A stretch of DNA of 64,000 bases from Limnobacter thiooxidans (GTDB taxonomy: Bacteria; Pseudomonadota; Gammaproteobacteria; Burkholderiales; Burkholderiaceae_B): contig NZ_AP028947.1 in the NCBI RefSeq assembly GCF_036323495.1, positions 2,542,001-2,606,000 on the forward strand, read 5' to 3'. The position numbers and the translations under genes are program-made. Shown piece after piece: positions 17,616 through 25,473 of the stretch; position 1 is the stretch's first letter; every line of letters begins with the position of its first letter. The notes beneath the pieces were generated by a model. The model was given only the letters and a program-made list of their open reading frames with translations, searched no databases and was not told where the DNA came from.

Positions 17616-18650
17616 ATGAACAACACTTTCAAGAAAATCGTTTCCGTTTCCCTTGCCAGCTTGATAGGCGCCAGCGCGATGGCTCAGGCTGAAGAAAAGG
17701 TCATCAACGTTTATTCCGCCCGTCACTACGCAACGGATGAAATGATGTACCAGGACTTCACCAAGCAGACAGGCATCACCATCAAGCGCCTGGAACTGAA
17801 AGACGAGGCCTTGCTTGAACGCATGCGCAGCGAAGGCGCGCGCAGCCCGGCCGATGTGGTTTTGCTGGTTGATGCAGCCCGCCTGGCCACAGCACAGCAG
17901 CAGGGCCTGTTCCAGCCCGTGAAATCCAAGGTGCTGGCCAGCAAGGTGCCCGCGCAGTTCACCGGAGAAAACGGTCTTTGGTACGCGTTTTCCTCACGCA
18001 GTCGCGTCATCGTCTACAACAAGGACAACATTGATCCCAAACAGGCCCAGAACTATGAAGACCTGGCCAAGCCCGCCCTGAAGGGCAAAGTCTGCACACG
18101 CAGCGGTTCACACCCCTACATGCTTTCCTTGATGAGCAGCATGATCAGCCACCTGGGCGAAAAAGGTGCTGAAAACTGGGCAAAAGGCTTGGTCGACAAC
18201 ATGGCACGCAGCCCCAAAGGTGGTGATACGGATCAAATTCGCGCAGTGGCCTCTGGCGAATGTGGCGTGGCACTGACCAACAGTTACTACTGGGTGCGGG
18301 TGGTGAACTCGGACAAACCAGAAGACAAGGAAGTGGTTTCGAAGGTTGGGTTCATCTGGCCCAACCAGAGCAACTACGGTGCGCACATGAACGTATCAGG
18401 CGCAGCAGTGGCCAAATTTGCTCCCAACAAGAACAATGCGATCAAGTTCCTAGAATACCTCGCCAGTGATTCCGCCCAAAAGTATTTTGCCAATGGCAAC
18501 AACGAATGGCCCACCGTACCGGGTGTGAAAGTTGACAACCCAGCACTTGATGCACTTGGCCCATTCAAACAAGACGTGACTCCAGCGAAAACACTGGCTG
18601 CCAACACGGCGTTGTCACAGCAAATCATGGACCGGGTCGGTTTCAAGTAA
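17616..18650 (+). CDS. Fe(3+) ABC transporter periplasmic substrate-binding protein
   Basis: 344 residues with a Sec signal peptide ending ASAMAQA. The fold is that of FbpA/FutA ferric-binding proteins: it opens VINVYSARHYATDEMMY, has the hinge strand DVVLLVDAARL, and has the paired-tyrosine iron site LTNSYYWVRVV (about residues 226-236). It captures ferric iron in the periplasm for an ABC importer. No permease or ATPase gene is adjacent, so the partner subunits must be elsewhere. The ATG at 17616 has AGGAAAG upstream; a GTG at 17580 is less likely. It ends at a strong terminator. Confidence 0.9.
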   Translation: MNNTFKKIVSVSLASLIGASAMAQAEEKVINVYSARHYATDEMMYQDFTKQTGITIKRLELKDEALLERMRSEGARSPADVVLLVDAARLATAQQQGLFQPVKSKVLASKVPAQFTGENGLWYAFSSRSRVIVYNKDNIDPKQAQNYEDLAKPALKGKVCTRSGSHPYMLSLMSSMISHLGEKGAENWAKGLVDNMARSPKGGDTDQIRAVASGECGVALTNSYYWVRVVNSDKPEDKEVVSKVGFIWPNQSNYGAHMNVSGAAVAKFAPNKNNAIKFLEYLASDSAQKYFANGNNEWPTVPGVKVDNPALDALGPFKQDVTPAKTLAANTALSQQIMDRVGFK

Positions 18651-18684
18651 GTCGCCCACTCGTTCAACTTTGAGTGCAGAAAAG

Positions 18685-18714
18685 AACCTCACATACCCTG
18701 TGAGGTTTTTTTAT
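18685..18714 (+). terminator. Intrinsic terminator after the iron-binding protein gene
   Basis: AACCTCACA at 18685-18693 pairs with TGTGAGGTT at 18700-18708, followed by TTTTTTATT. It sits 35 bases after the stop codon. Confidence 0.9.
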
Positions 18715-18776
18715 TCACAAAACAGAAAAGAAGCTTGATACACTCCAAATCATCAATGTAACCAGCAAGTAAATTG

Positions 18777-19451
18777 GTGAAAAAAGCGAATCACAACAAC
18801 AAAAACGCTGTACTCAAACCCGAGATCAAAGCCGAAGTTAAACGCTTGGGAACCCGCAAGGTCCCCAAAGAGCAACGCATGGGCCAAATTCTTGAAGTAG
18901 CTGGGTCTGTGTTTTCCCGGCAAGGTTTTCACTCCACCAGCATGGAAGAAATTGCTGAAGGCGCGGGGGTTACCAAACCGCTGCTGTACCGTTATTTTGG
19001 CTCTAAAGACGCGCTCTACCTAGCGACTATTACCCAAGTCGGCAATCACTTGATGTCTGGCCTTTCCATATTGATGGCCAACCCGAATCCGAAAGACCGT
19101 CTGAAGCTGATCATGCTCAGCTTCCTGACATTCGTGGAACGACACCGCGAAGGCTGGTCAGTGCTGTACAACGAAGCTTTGACCAGCGTGGGTCCAGTCG
19201 GGGAAAAAGTGGCATTTTTTCGTACCAGTTTTATTGAAGCAGCCGCCAAAACCATTGAAGAATTGAACCAGCCCGCCGATCAGGAGCGAACCCAGGAAAA
19301 AGCCGGCATTCAAGCCGTTGCCCTGGCCAACATCATGGTAGGAGCCGTTGAAGCGGGTGCCAGGTGGTGGATTCAACACCCGGAAATTCCGATTCGGGAC
19401 ATGCAGAAAATGATCGAAACCAGCTTGATGCCTGGGCTTTCAGACCGCTGA
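18777..19451 (+). CDS. TetR-family transcriptional regulator
   Basis: About 224 residues. The N-terminal helix-turn-helix is ILEVAGSVFSRQGFHSTSMEEIAEGAGVTKPLLYRYFGSKDALYLA (shown in part: FHSTSMEEIAEGAGVTKPLL). It is preceded by an unusually basic tail of about 37 residues rich in Lys, Asn and Arg. The C-terminal ligand domain is of the type found near exporters or fatty-acid genes. The start is uncertain: GTG at 18777 or TTG at 18774 gives the basic tail, ATG at 18879 removes it, and no candidate has a strong ribosome binding site. The MFS exporter downstream is a plausible target. Confidence 0.88.
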   Translation: MKKANHNNKNAVLKPEIKAEVKRLGTRKVPKEQRMGQILEVAGSVFSRQGFHSTSMEEIAEGAGVTKPLLYRYFGSKDALYLATITQVGNHLMSGLSILMANPNPKDRLKLIMLSFLTFVERHREGWSVLYNEALTSVGPVGEKVAFFRTSFIEAAAKTIEELNQPADQERTQEKAGIQAVALANIMVGAVEAGARWWIQHPEIPIRDMQKMIETSLMPGLSDR

Positions 19452-19456
19452 TCTTT

Positions 19457-19530
19457 GCCTCGCGTTTGCTCATGCGCATGTTCCTTTCTCGTTTGTAAAG
19501 GCGAGCGCCTCTTTCCCGTTTGCAAAGGTG
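19457..19530. repeat. 27-base tandem repeat, three degenerate copies
   Basis: CGTTTG recurs at 19463, 19490 and 19517. The last two copies share CTTTC.CGTTTG.AAAGG. Read on the minus strand it encodes a nine-residue motif KRERxxRxx three times. Confidence 0.7.
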
Positions 19531-19648
19531 CATAACCCCTTCCGCCAGAAAGCCTGTAATTTCCTTTTTGAATTCAAACTGACTCACCGGCGCAAGTTCG
19601 CGGCCTGTGAGGTGTTCGCTTGCTGCATCACCTTGCTCAAGACGAGGC

Positions 19649-19765
19649 GAGATGAGCAGCAACGAATACCGACCCAAAGGCCCGCGCAACGAAAGCCTTG
19701 ACCAAGCCAAGATGAGCTGCAACGAACACCGGCCCAGAGGTCTGCGCTACACGCATCCGGGTTAA
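19649..19765. repeat. 60-base tandem duplication
   Basis: GATGAGC.GCAACGAA.ACCG.CCCA.AGG occurs at 19651 and 19711, exactly 60 bases apart. On the plus strand it reads as a 37-codon frame (19652-19765) with NEYRPKGPR then NEHRPRGLR in the two halves. No ribosome binding site is obvious and I do not call it a gene. Confidence 0.7.
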
Positions 19766-19800
19766 ACTGCACTGGCACCTCAACCAGCCGGCACCAGTCC

Positions 19801-21021
19801 ATGCAAGTAAACGCAGCACCCCACCCAACACTGACACCCCGACGCGAATGGGCCTTGTTGCTGATTCTAGCCGGTATCCAGTTCACCCACATCCTCGACT
19901 TCATGATCATGATGCCGCTGGGCCCTCAGCTTACACAGGCCTTCGCTATTCCTGATTCGAAGTTTGGCCTGCTGGTGTCTGCCTACACCTTCGCGGCTGG
20001 CGCGTCAGGTCTGCTGGCTTCCCTGTACATTGACCGATTTGAACGGCGCCGCCTCCTGCTGGTTCTCTACTTTCTGTTTGCAGTTGCAACGCTGGCGTGC
20101 GGCCTTGCTCCCACCTATGAAAGCCTGATGGTGGCTCGAATCGCTGCCGGGCTGTTCGGGGGCATTCTGTCGGCCATGATCCAGACCATCGTCGCCGACA
20201 TCATTCCCTTCGAGCGGCGTGGCAAAGCCATGGGCGTCATCATGACTTCGTTTTCCGTGTCCACGGTCATGGGTGTTCCATTGGGCTTGTTTGTGGCCAC
20301 GAAGTCCGACTGGCACATGCCGTTTTTCGGTATTGCTGCCATCAGTTTCCTGCTGATTGTCGCTGCATGGAAAGTCATTCCCAGCCTGAAGGGCCATCTT
20401 CACGCGCGCGGTGAAACAGGGCCGCTACAAGGCATTCAGGAGGTACTGCGTGATCCCAATCACTTGCTGGCCTTTTGCTTCTCGTTCTGCCTGATCTTCG
20501 CAGGGTTTTCCATCATCCCCTACATCACGATCTACCTGCAAAGCAATTCAGTACTGGGGCCTTCCGATATCCCGCTGATTTACCTTGCGGGTGGAACAGC
20601 CACGCTACTCAGTGCACAAATCATAGGCAAGCTGAGCGACAGGTTGGGCAAACTTAAAATGCTTCAGATCATCGCGGGTATTGCGATGGTGCCCATGGCT
20701 TTGATCACCCTGACGGAGAACATGGGAATTGTCAGCATATTGATCATCACGACCTGCTTCTTTGTATTCGTCAGCGGAAGAATGATCCCTGGCATGGCGA
20801 TGGTCAGCGCAGCGGGCAATCCTAAAAACCGGGGCACATTCATGACCCTGAATTCTTCAATGCAGTCTGCTGCAATGGGATTGGCCGCCTTGATCGGCGG
20901 GCATCTGATTACCCGCACTCCGGAAGGGTTGATTGAAAACTACTGGCTGTGCAGTGTCATTGCCATTGTCTTCAACATTGTCGCCTTGCTGATCGCACGG
21001 CAAATTCGAATGTACAAGTAG
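19801..21021 (+). CDS. MFS transporter, drug:H+ antiporter-like
   Basis: 406 residues with 12 predicted membrane helices. It opens LLLILAGIQFTHILDFMIMM and carries the conserved loop DRFERRRLLL between helices 2 and 3, plus the antiporter-type region ARIAAGLFGGILSAMIQTIV and MGVPLGLFVA. It resembles the DHA1 group (multidrug and sugar efflux proteins of the AraJ/Bcr type). Substrate unknown. The ATG at 19801 directly follows the gap repeats. The TetR gene upstream is a possible regulator, but the two are separated by 349 bases. Confidence 0.88.
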   Translation: MQVNAAPHPTLTPRREWALLLILAGIQFTHILDFMIMMPLGPQLTQAFAIPDSKFGLLVSAYTFAAGASGLLASLYIDRFERRRLLLVLYFLFAVATLACGLAPTYESLMVARIAAGLFGGILSAMIQTIVADIIPFERRGKAMGVIMTSFSVSTVMGVPLGLFVATKSDWHMPFFGIAAISFLLIVAAWKVIPSLKGHLHARGETGPLQGIQEVLRDPNHLLAFCFSFCLIFAGFSIIPYITIYLQSNSVLGPSDIPLIYLAGGTATLLSAQIIGKLSDRLGKLKMLQIIAGIAMVPMALITLTENMGIVSILIITTCFFVFVSGRMIPGMAMVSAAGNPKNRGTFMTLNSSMQSAAMGLAALIGGHLITRTPEGLIENYWLCSVIAIVFNIVALLIARQIRMYK

Positions 21022-21033
21022 AGTCCAGCTAAC

Positions 21034-21189
21034 TTAGCTGGCCATTCTGCGAATGATCGACGAGACCACGAGGCGAAGGCCCTTTAGCTCTTTGACCTCC
21101 AGCGGACGCTTGTCTTTCAATTCCTTGTCTTTGCAAAGGTCTTCCAGCTTGTGCTCTATTTCCTTGAGCAAATCGATTTGATGTTTCAT
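21034..21189 (-). CDS. Small charged hypothetical protein (51 residues)
   Basis: The sequence begins MKHQIDLLKEIEHKLEDL and continues with KELKDKRPLEVKELKG, then LRLVVSSIIRRMAS and TAA. It is highly charged and helical, with an amphipathic N-terminal coiled-coil-like stretch. It lies between two plus-strand genes and reads the opposite way. Support comes from codon-like composition and a plausible GAAG ribosome binding site; no family is recognised. A TTAGCTGG dyad (21025-21041) at its stop codon could be a terminator stem shared with the MFS gene. Confidence 0.45.
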   Translation of the reverse strand: MKHQIDLLKEIEHKLEDLCKDKELKDKRPLEVKELKGLRLVVSSIIRRMAS

Positions 21190-21346
21190 GGCGCTTCAAC
21201 GGTGAATTCAAGTCACGGAAATATACACGCAAGCGGCTCAGTGTTGGATGACAGTTTTGTGACTGAAATATTGCGTCAATTTGCAACAACTGAATTGGAT
21301 TGATACTTGCTTGGTAAGTTGAATAACCCATCCAGCAAGGTTGCTC

Positions 21347-23143
21347 ATGAACTTTCGTCACCTCAAATCCCATCTGATTCCATCGACCCTCGCAATCGGA
21401 CTCAGCTTGACTTGCTCAATGGCTATGGCTGTTGACTGGCCTGTTTTTGGTGGCAACTGGGATCACCAGCGGCACACTGAGTCGACACAAATCACGCGCG
21501 GCAATATCGAGCAACTGACCACCTCCTGGGAATTTGACACCGGCGTTTCATCAAGCTTTCAAGCAACACCAATTGTTGTCGATGGCGTAATGTATGTTTC
21601 ACTGCCTTTCAATCATGTGGTGGCCTTGCAGGCCGACACTGGAAAACTGATCTGGCGTTACAACCACGAGCGCCTTAAAAACCGTGCCATGTGCTGTGGC
21701 CCCGCCAACCGCGGTGTGGCCGTGAGTGACGGCAAGGTGTTCATGGGCACCGTTGATTCACGGCTGCTGGCACTTGATACGAAAACGGGCCAGAAGCTGT
21801 GGGATGTGGATGTAACCTTGGGCGAACAAGGCATACAGGAAGACGCAGCCAGCCTGGGTAGCCAGTTGTCAGGACAAACCGACAAACAGGGCGGCAAGCT
21901 TGAAGTGTCCGGTGCGTCGGGTGCGGGCATCAACATGGCCCCGATGGTATTCGATGGCAAAGTAATGGTTGGCATCACTGGGGTAGGTTATGGCCTTCAC
22001 CTCGATTCACCAGATCCCGATGCGCCACTTGGCGCTGTGGTCGGCATCGCCGGCAACTACGGACGTCGCGGCTTCATGGCGGCTTTTGATGTCGACACTG
22101 GCAACCTCGCCTGGAAATTTGACACCGTTCCGGAAAAAGGCTGGGAAGGAAGCTTCACCAAGGTGACCCAGGATGGCGTGGTACTGCCCCGAAATATAGA
22201 ACAGGAAAAGGCAGCCGCAGCAAAATACCCTGATGCCTGGCAATACGGTGGGGGCTCGGCCTGGAGCACACCCGCAATCGATCGTGAAAATGGCATTCTG
22301 TATTTTGGAACGGGTAACCCGTCGCCACAGATGGAAGGCTCGTCGCGGCCAGGGGACAACCTGTATACCGCCTCGCTGGTGGCCTTGGACGTTCGCACAG
22401 GTGCGCTGAAGTGGCACTACCAGCAGGTTCCACATGACCAATGGGGCTACGACGTGGCCAGTCCGCCGGTGTTGTTCACCACGCGCCACAAGGGCCAACA
22501 AACGCCCGCAGTAGGACAGGCGGGGAAAACAGGCTGGTTTTATGTACACAACCGGATCACGGGCGAACTGTTGTTCAAGAGCGAAGCCTTTGTTCCCCAA
22601 AACAACATGTTCACCTTGCCGACTGAAGCGGGCAATGTGATCTACCCCGGTGTAATTGGTGGATCAAACTGGTCACCGGTGTCGGTGGATGAAAAGCGTC
22701 GAATGGTTTTTATTGCCGGAATTCACTGGCCCGTGAAGTACCAACTTCATGAACTCAAGGCCAAGGGCAACAAGCCTGCCTTGAAATACTCGTCCATGTC
22801 CCCCATCGAAGACGGTGAGAAGTACGGCTTGCTGTCTGCCATTCACCTGGACACAGGCAAACTGATCTGGCAACACAAGGTGAATGCCCCGCTCATTGGC
22901 GGTGTACTCAGCACGGCAACAGGCCTGGTTCTCTCAGGCGAGGGCAGTGGAGAATTTTTTGCGTTGGACGCGCAAACTGGTCAGCGGGTTTGGCAACAAG
23001 ACAATTCGGCAGGGGTGAACGCGCCACCGATCAGTTATGAAATCAAGGGCAAACAATACTTCGCAGTGGCCGTGGGTGGCAACAAACTGTTTGGCTTCAA
23101 GCAGGGGCAAACCATCAAGGCCTGGGCATTGAAAAGCCAATGA
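21347..23143 (+). CDS. PQQ-type beta-propeller dehydrogenase with altered active-site motifs
   Basis: 598 residues with a signal peptide ending SMAMA. Eight-bladed quinoprotein propeller with repeated W-motif blades (ALQADTGKLIWRY, ALDTKTGQKLWDV, AFDVDTGNLAWKF, ALDVRTGALKWHY) and the vicinal CysCys pair in AMCCGPANRGVAV that contacts PQQ. There is no CxxCH, so no heme domain. Compared with methanol/ethanol dehydrogenases, the catalytic Asp motif reads QWGYDVAS rather than WDxx, and the metal-ligand Glu region reads GNYGRRG rather than GEFGxxG, with an insert before it. The Asn of GTGNPSP is kept. Substrate unknown; possibly a divergent clade rather than an alcohol dehydrogenase. Confidence 0.82.
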   Translation: MNFRHLKSHLIPSTLAIGLSLTCSMAMAVDWPVFGGNWDHQRHTESTQITRGNIEQLTTSWEFDTGVSSSFQATPIVVDGVMYVSLPFNHVVALQADTGKLIWRYNHERLKNRAMCCGPANRGVAVSDGKVFMGTVDSRLLALDTKTGQKLWDVDVTLGEQGIQEDAASLGSQLSGQTDKQGGKLEVSGASGAGINMAPMVFDGKVMVGITGVGYGLHLDSPDPDAPLGAVVGIAGNYGRRGFMAAFDVDTGNLAWKFDTVPEKGWEGSFTKVTQDGVVLPRNIEQEKAAAAKYPDAWQYGGGSAWSTPAIDRENGILYFGTGNPSPQMEGSSRPGDNLYTASLVALDVRTGALKWHYQQVPHDQWGYDVASPPVLFTTRHKGQQTPAVGQAGKTGWFYVHNRITGELLFKSEAFVPQNNMFTLPTEAGNVIYPGVIGGSNWSPVSVDEKRRMVFIAGIHWPVKYQLHELKAKGNKPALKYSSMSPIEDGEKYGLLSAIHLDTGKLIWQHKVNAPLIGGVLSTATGLVLSGEGSGEFFALDAQTGQRVWQQDNSAGVNAPPISYEIKGKQYFAVAVGGNKLFGFKQGQTIKAWALKSQ

Positions 23144-23220
23144 ATAAAGCATTTCAGGAATCGATTCACTTTACTTGGTTGGTTGGGCTGGATTAACTGG
23201 CTGAAGTGGCACGTGGCGGC

Positions 23221-24306
23221 TCACCCCTGCACGGCAAGCCAGTGGTTGTCCAGTTCAAGTAAATTGGCCACTTCGGCCGACTGTTGACCAAGCAAAACCT
23301 GTTCGCCCTGCACAGCCAACGCGCAAGCTGCTTGGGCCTTGATCAAGCCAATTCTGTTGCCTTGCAAATCAAAGTGCAACGCTGAATCAGCTTTGGTGCA
23401 ACTGATCACAAAACCTACCCTGTTTGCAACAATGTCGCCTGCATAGCCAGCCAATTCAGTGGATGTGGGCAAAGCATTCAGACCCTTTTCTGTACTCAAG
23501 ATTGCCAGCACAGGTGCTGCATTGCGTGCAGCTTCAGTTGGGTGTTGCGCCTGCAGGGCAATGCCAACCACACCGCTTGAGTGCAAGGCCAGGTGCCTCA
23601 AGCTCAGTTGGGGATCATCCAGAGTCCATTGCTTCAGCATGGCCCCGGTTTCAGGGTGCAACGCCACAAGGGACGAATCCATGGTTTTACCGGGCATGGG
23701 GGTTCGACCCATGTCGGCATGGGTTCGAATTCCACCATTGGCCACCAACAAAAATGGGTGATCCAAACCCAAAGACCCTTGGGGCATCACCAACATTTCA
23801 TGAGGATCATGCCCACCGGTTTGCCACACCTCGAGCAATTCAAAGGTGCTTGCATCGCGAACACCCAATACGCCCTGCCCGGTCAACAAGTCAGTTTCCG
23901 TGGTGTAGAGCAAATTGCCGTGCACAGCACTGTGTCCGTTCAGGTGTCGGTCTGCTTCCTGCCACAGTCTCGAAGTTTGGCCAGTCAGGATATTCAGTCG
24001 CATGATCCAGTCACCGGGCCTGCGAGCGACAATCAGGTAGTCATCGCCCGAAAGCTGCATCAGTCCATGAGGCCGGGTGGGCAAGTCCACCGCCATGATC
24101 ACTTCCAATCGGTCGTTTTCACCGGGCTGCAGTCGAATTACACCAGCCTGATAATTGCCACTGGGCAGCTTCCAGGCGGCCAATAAATTTGCGGGGCTTT
24201 CGTTGACCTTCGCTGCGCGGGCCAGGGGCATGGCCATCAACAAACCTGTGGACAATGCGGCAGACAGCGCAGTAGACAGAAAGCGGCGGCGATTGATTGC
24301 AGTCAT
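23221..24306 (-). CDS. DUF1513 protein, Tat-exported
   Basis: 361 residues. The N-terminus INRRRFLSTALSAALSTGLL is a twin-arginine signal. The mature part has a seven-bladed propeller-like pattern (DYLIVARRPGDWIMRLNILT, HSAVHGNLLYTTETDL, GGHDPHEMLVMPQGSL) characteristic of DUF1513. It is the last gene of a four-gene run with two imelysin-family proteins and a di-heme DUF1111 protein, a combination seen repeatedly in proteobacteria in iron-controlled clusters. Function unknown; probably periplasmic iron or heme handling. The ATG at 24306 follows a TTG alternative at 24312. Confidence 0.85.
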   Translation of the reverse strand: MTAINRRRFLSTALSAALSTGLLMAMPLARAAKVNESPANLLAAWKLPSGNYQAGVIRLQPGENDRLEVIMAVDLPTRPHGLMQLSGDDYLIVARRPGDWIMRLNILTGQTSRLWQEADRHLNGHSAVHGNLLYTTETDLLTGQGVLGVRDASTFELLEVWQTGGHDPHEMLVMPQGSLGLDHPFLLVANGGIRTHADMGRTPMPGKTMDSSLVALHPETGAMLKQWTLDDPQLSLRHLALHSSGVVGIALQAQHPTEAARNAAPVLAILSTEKGLNALPTSTELAGYAGDIVANRVGFVISCTKADSALHFDLQGNRIGLIKAQAACALAVQGEQVLLGQQSAEVANLLELDNHWLAVQG

Positions 24307-24357
24307 GACCAAGCTGCCAACCTGTGCGTCACATGCAATGGAAATTCGCGTAACACC

Positions 24358-25473
24358 TCAGTCTCCATCAGACGATGAAAACTGAATGGACACTTTCAAA
24401 CCTTTGGCAACATCCTGCTCCAGAAAGGTTTTCAACACCTTCAAAGCCTGGATCGATTGCGCAATAGGCTCAGGTTTCTCAAGGCTGTTGGCCTGCAAGG
24501 CGACAGCAACTGCTGCACTGTGTTTCACCAAGTTATCCGCCAAGCCGATTTGCCCAAGCCCTCGCAAATACGCTTCCAGCGGTATGACCTGCTGCACACC
24601 ATCAGGCACCTGCGGGCTACGCAAGACCAACAAAGGTTCAATTCCCTGCCATTGAGCGGCCCATGCACGCTGCGGTAAATTCATTGCTGAAGCCGTGTTA
24701 AGCGCCTCCTTGCCTGCGGCCACTTCGTCGCGAGCCCTGAGCATCGACTTTTCCATCCGCTCCCAAGCCAGGTTGTGCACGGCTCCCACCAATTGGTTGA
24801 AGTACAACTGCATGTCCGCTCGCAAGGCACTAGCCTGCTCATCCTCATCACCAGCGGGGGGTGCCACCGGCATCCATTTCAATTCACCCACCACGCGCGC
24901 CAAGTCTTGAACCACTTCGCGGGCATACGCACACTGTGCTGTGGCTGGCTTGAATGATGGCTGGGTGAGCAAATATTCATACGCCGGGAAGCCTTTGGCA
25001 GGGCTGCCCACCAAGGCCATTTGCTCTGCGCCCACGGGCTGTTTTTGAACGGCACGTTCCAGCAAATTCACGCGTAGCGGGCGAAAGTCAATTTGTCGAA
25101 CCGTGTTGTTGGTCAACATGGGGCCTGTCACCACGGCCGACAACTCAAGCCAGGTCAAGTAAGTCAGAGAAAACTGTTCGTTCAGCCCCGCAAGCTTTTC
25201 AGCACCTGCGCAGTATTGCGTGCTCAATTGATCGAGCAGTTGCAACTGGGTCAACAAGTTCGAAGCCAACCGGTTGTGGTGGTACTTGCTGGCACTGTTC
25301 AGTACCTCAGATGCTTCATAGTACGGAAACAGCAAGCCACTTCGATCAATGGGTTCGGCAGCTTCAGCAGGCTTGGCCACATTGGCCAGCAAAAGAAAAA
25401 CACAAGCGACCAACGCCCAGGCCAGACCTTGCAACAGTCCCTTGCGCAATTCTTGTCGGCGTTCAAAATGCAT
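24358..25473 (-). CDS. Imelysin-family protein (second, divergent copy)
   Basis: 371 residues with an N-terminal membrane segment or signal peptide (LAWALVACVFLLLANVA). The helical-bundle imelysin pattern is present, but the family GxHxxE metal motif reads GFPAYEYLL, so the His is Pro. It starts at an ATG that overlaps the stop of the di-heme gene (ATGA), indicating tight translational coupling. Imelysin-like proteins are periplasmic or outer-membrane components of iron uptake (EfeO, IrpA). Here it likely works with the first imelysin and the di-heme protein. Confidence 0.85.
   Translation of the reverse strand: MHFERRQELRKGLLQGLAWALVACVFLLLANVAKPAEAAEPIDRSGLLFPYYEASEVLNSASKYHHNRLASNLLTQLQLLDQLSTQYCAGAEKLAGLNEQFSLTYLTWLELSAVVTGPMLTNNTVRQIDFRPLRVNLLERAVQKQPVGAEQMALVGSPAKGFPAYEYLLTQPSFKPATAQCAYAREVVQDLARVVGELKWMPVAPPAGDEDEQASALRADMQLYFNQLVGAVHNLAWERMEKSMLRARDEVAAGKEALNTASAMNLPQRAWAAQWQGIEPLLVLRSPQVPDGVQQVIPLEAYLRGLGQIGLADNLVKHSAAVAVALQANSLEKPEPIAQSIQALKVLKTFLEQDVAKGLKVSIQFSSSDGD

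Larger units (their letters stand above)
19452..19800. other. 349-base gap with two sets of in-register tandem repeats
   Basis: No confident gene lies between the TetR gene and the MFS gene. The gap holds a 27-base repeat in three copies and a 60-base repeat in two diverged copies, both periods being multiples of three. A 129-codon minus-strand frame (19333-19722) spans both but lacks recognisable domains and runs into the TetR gene. Confidence 0.6.

Noticed and set aside
19333..19722. 129-codon minus-strand frame over the repeat gap and the TetR 3' end
   Set aside because: Overlaps a solid gene and consists partly of tandem repeats; no recognisable domain. Kept as a finding about the repeats, not as a gene.
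21347..23143. Lanthanide-dependent XoxF methanol dehydrogenase
   Set aside because: The Asp at the lanthanide position is present, but the catalytic Asp and metal Glu motifs are not; the overall sequence is too divergent to name it XoxF.
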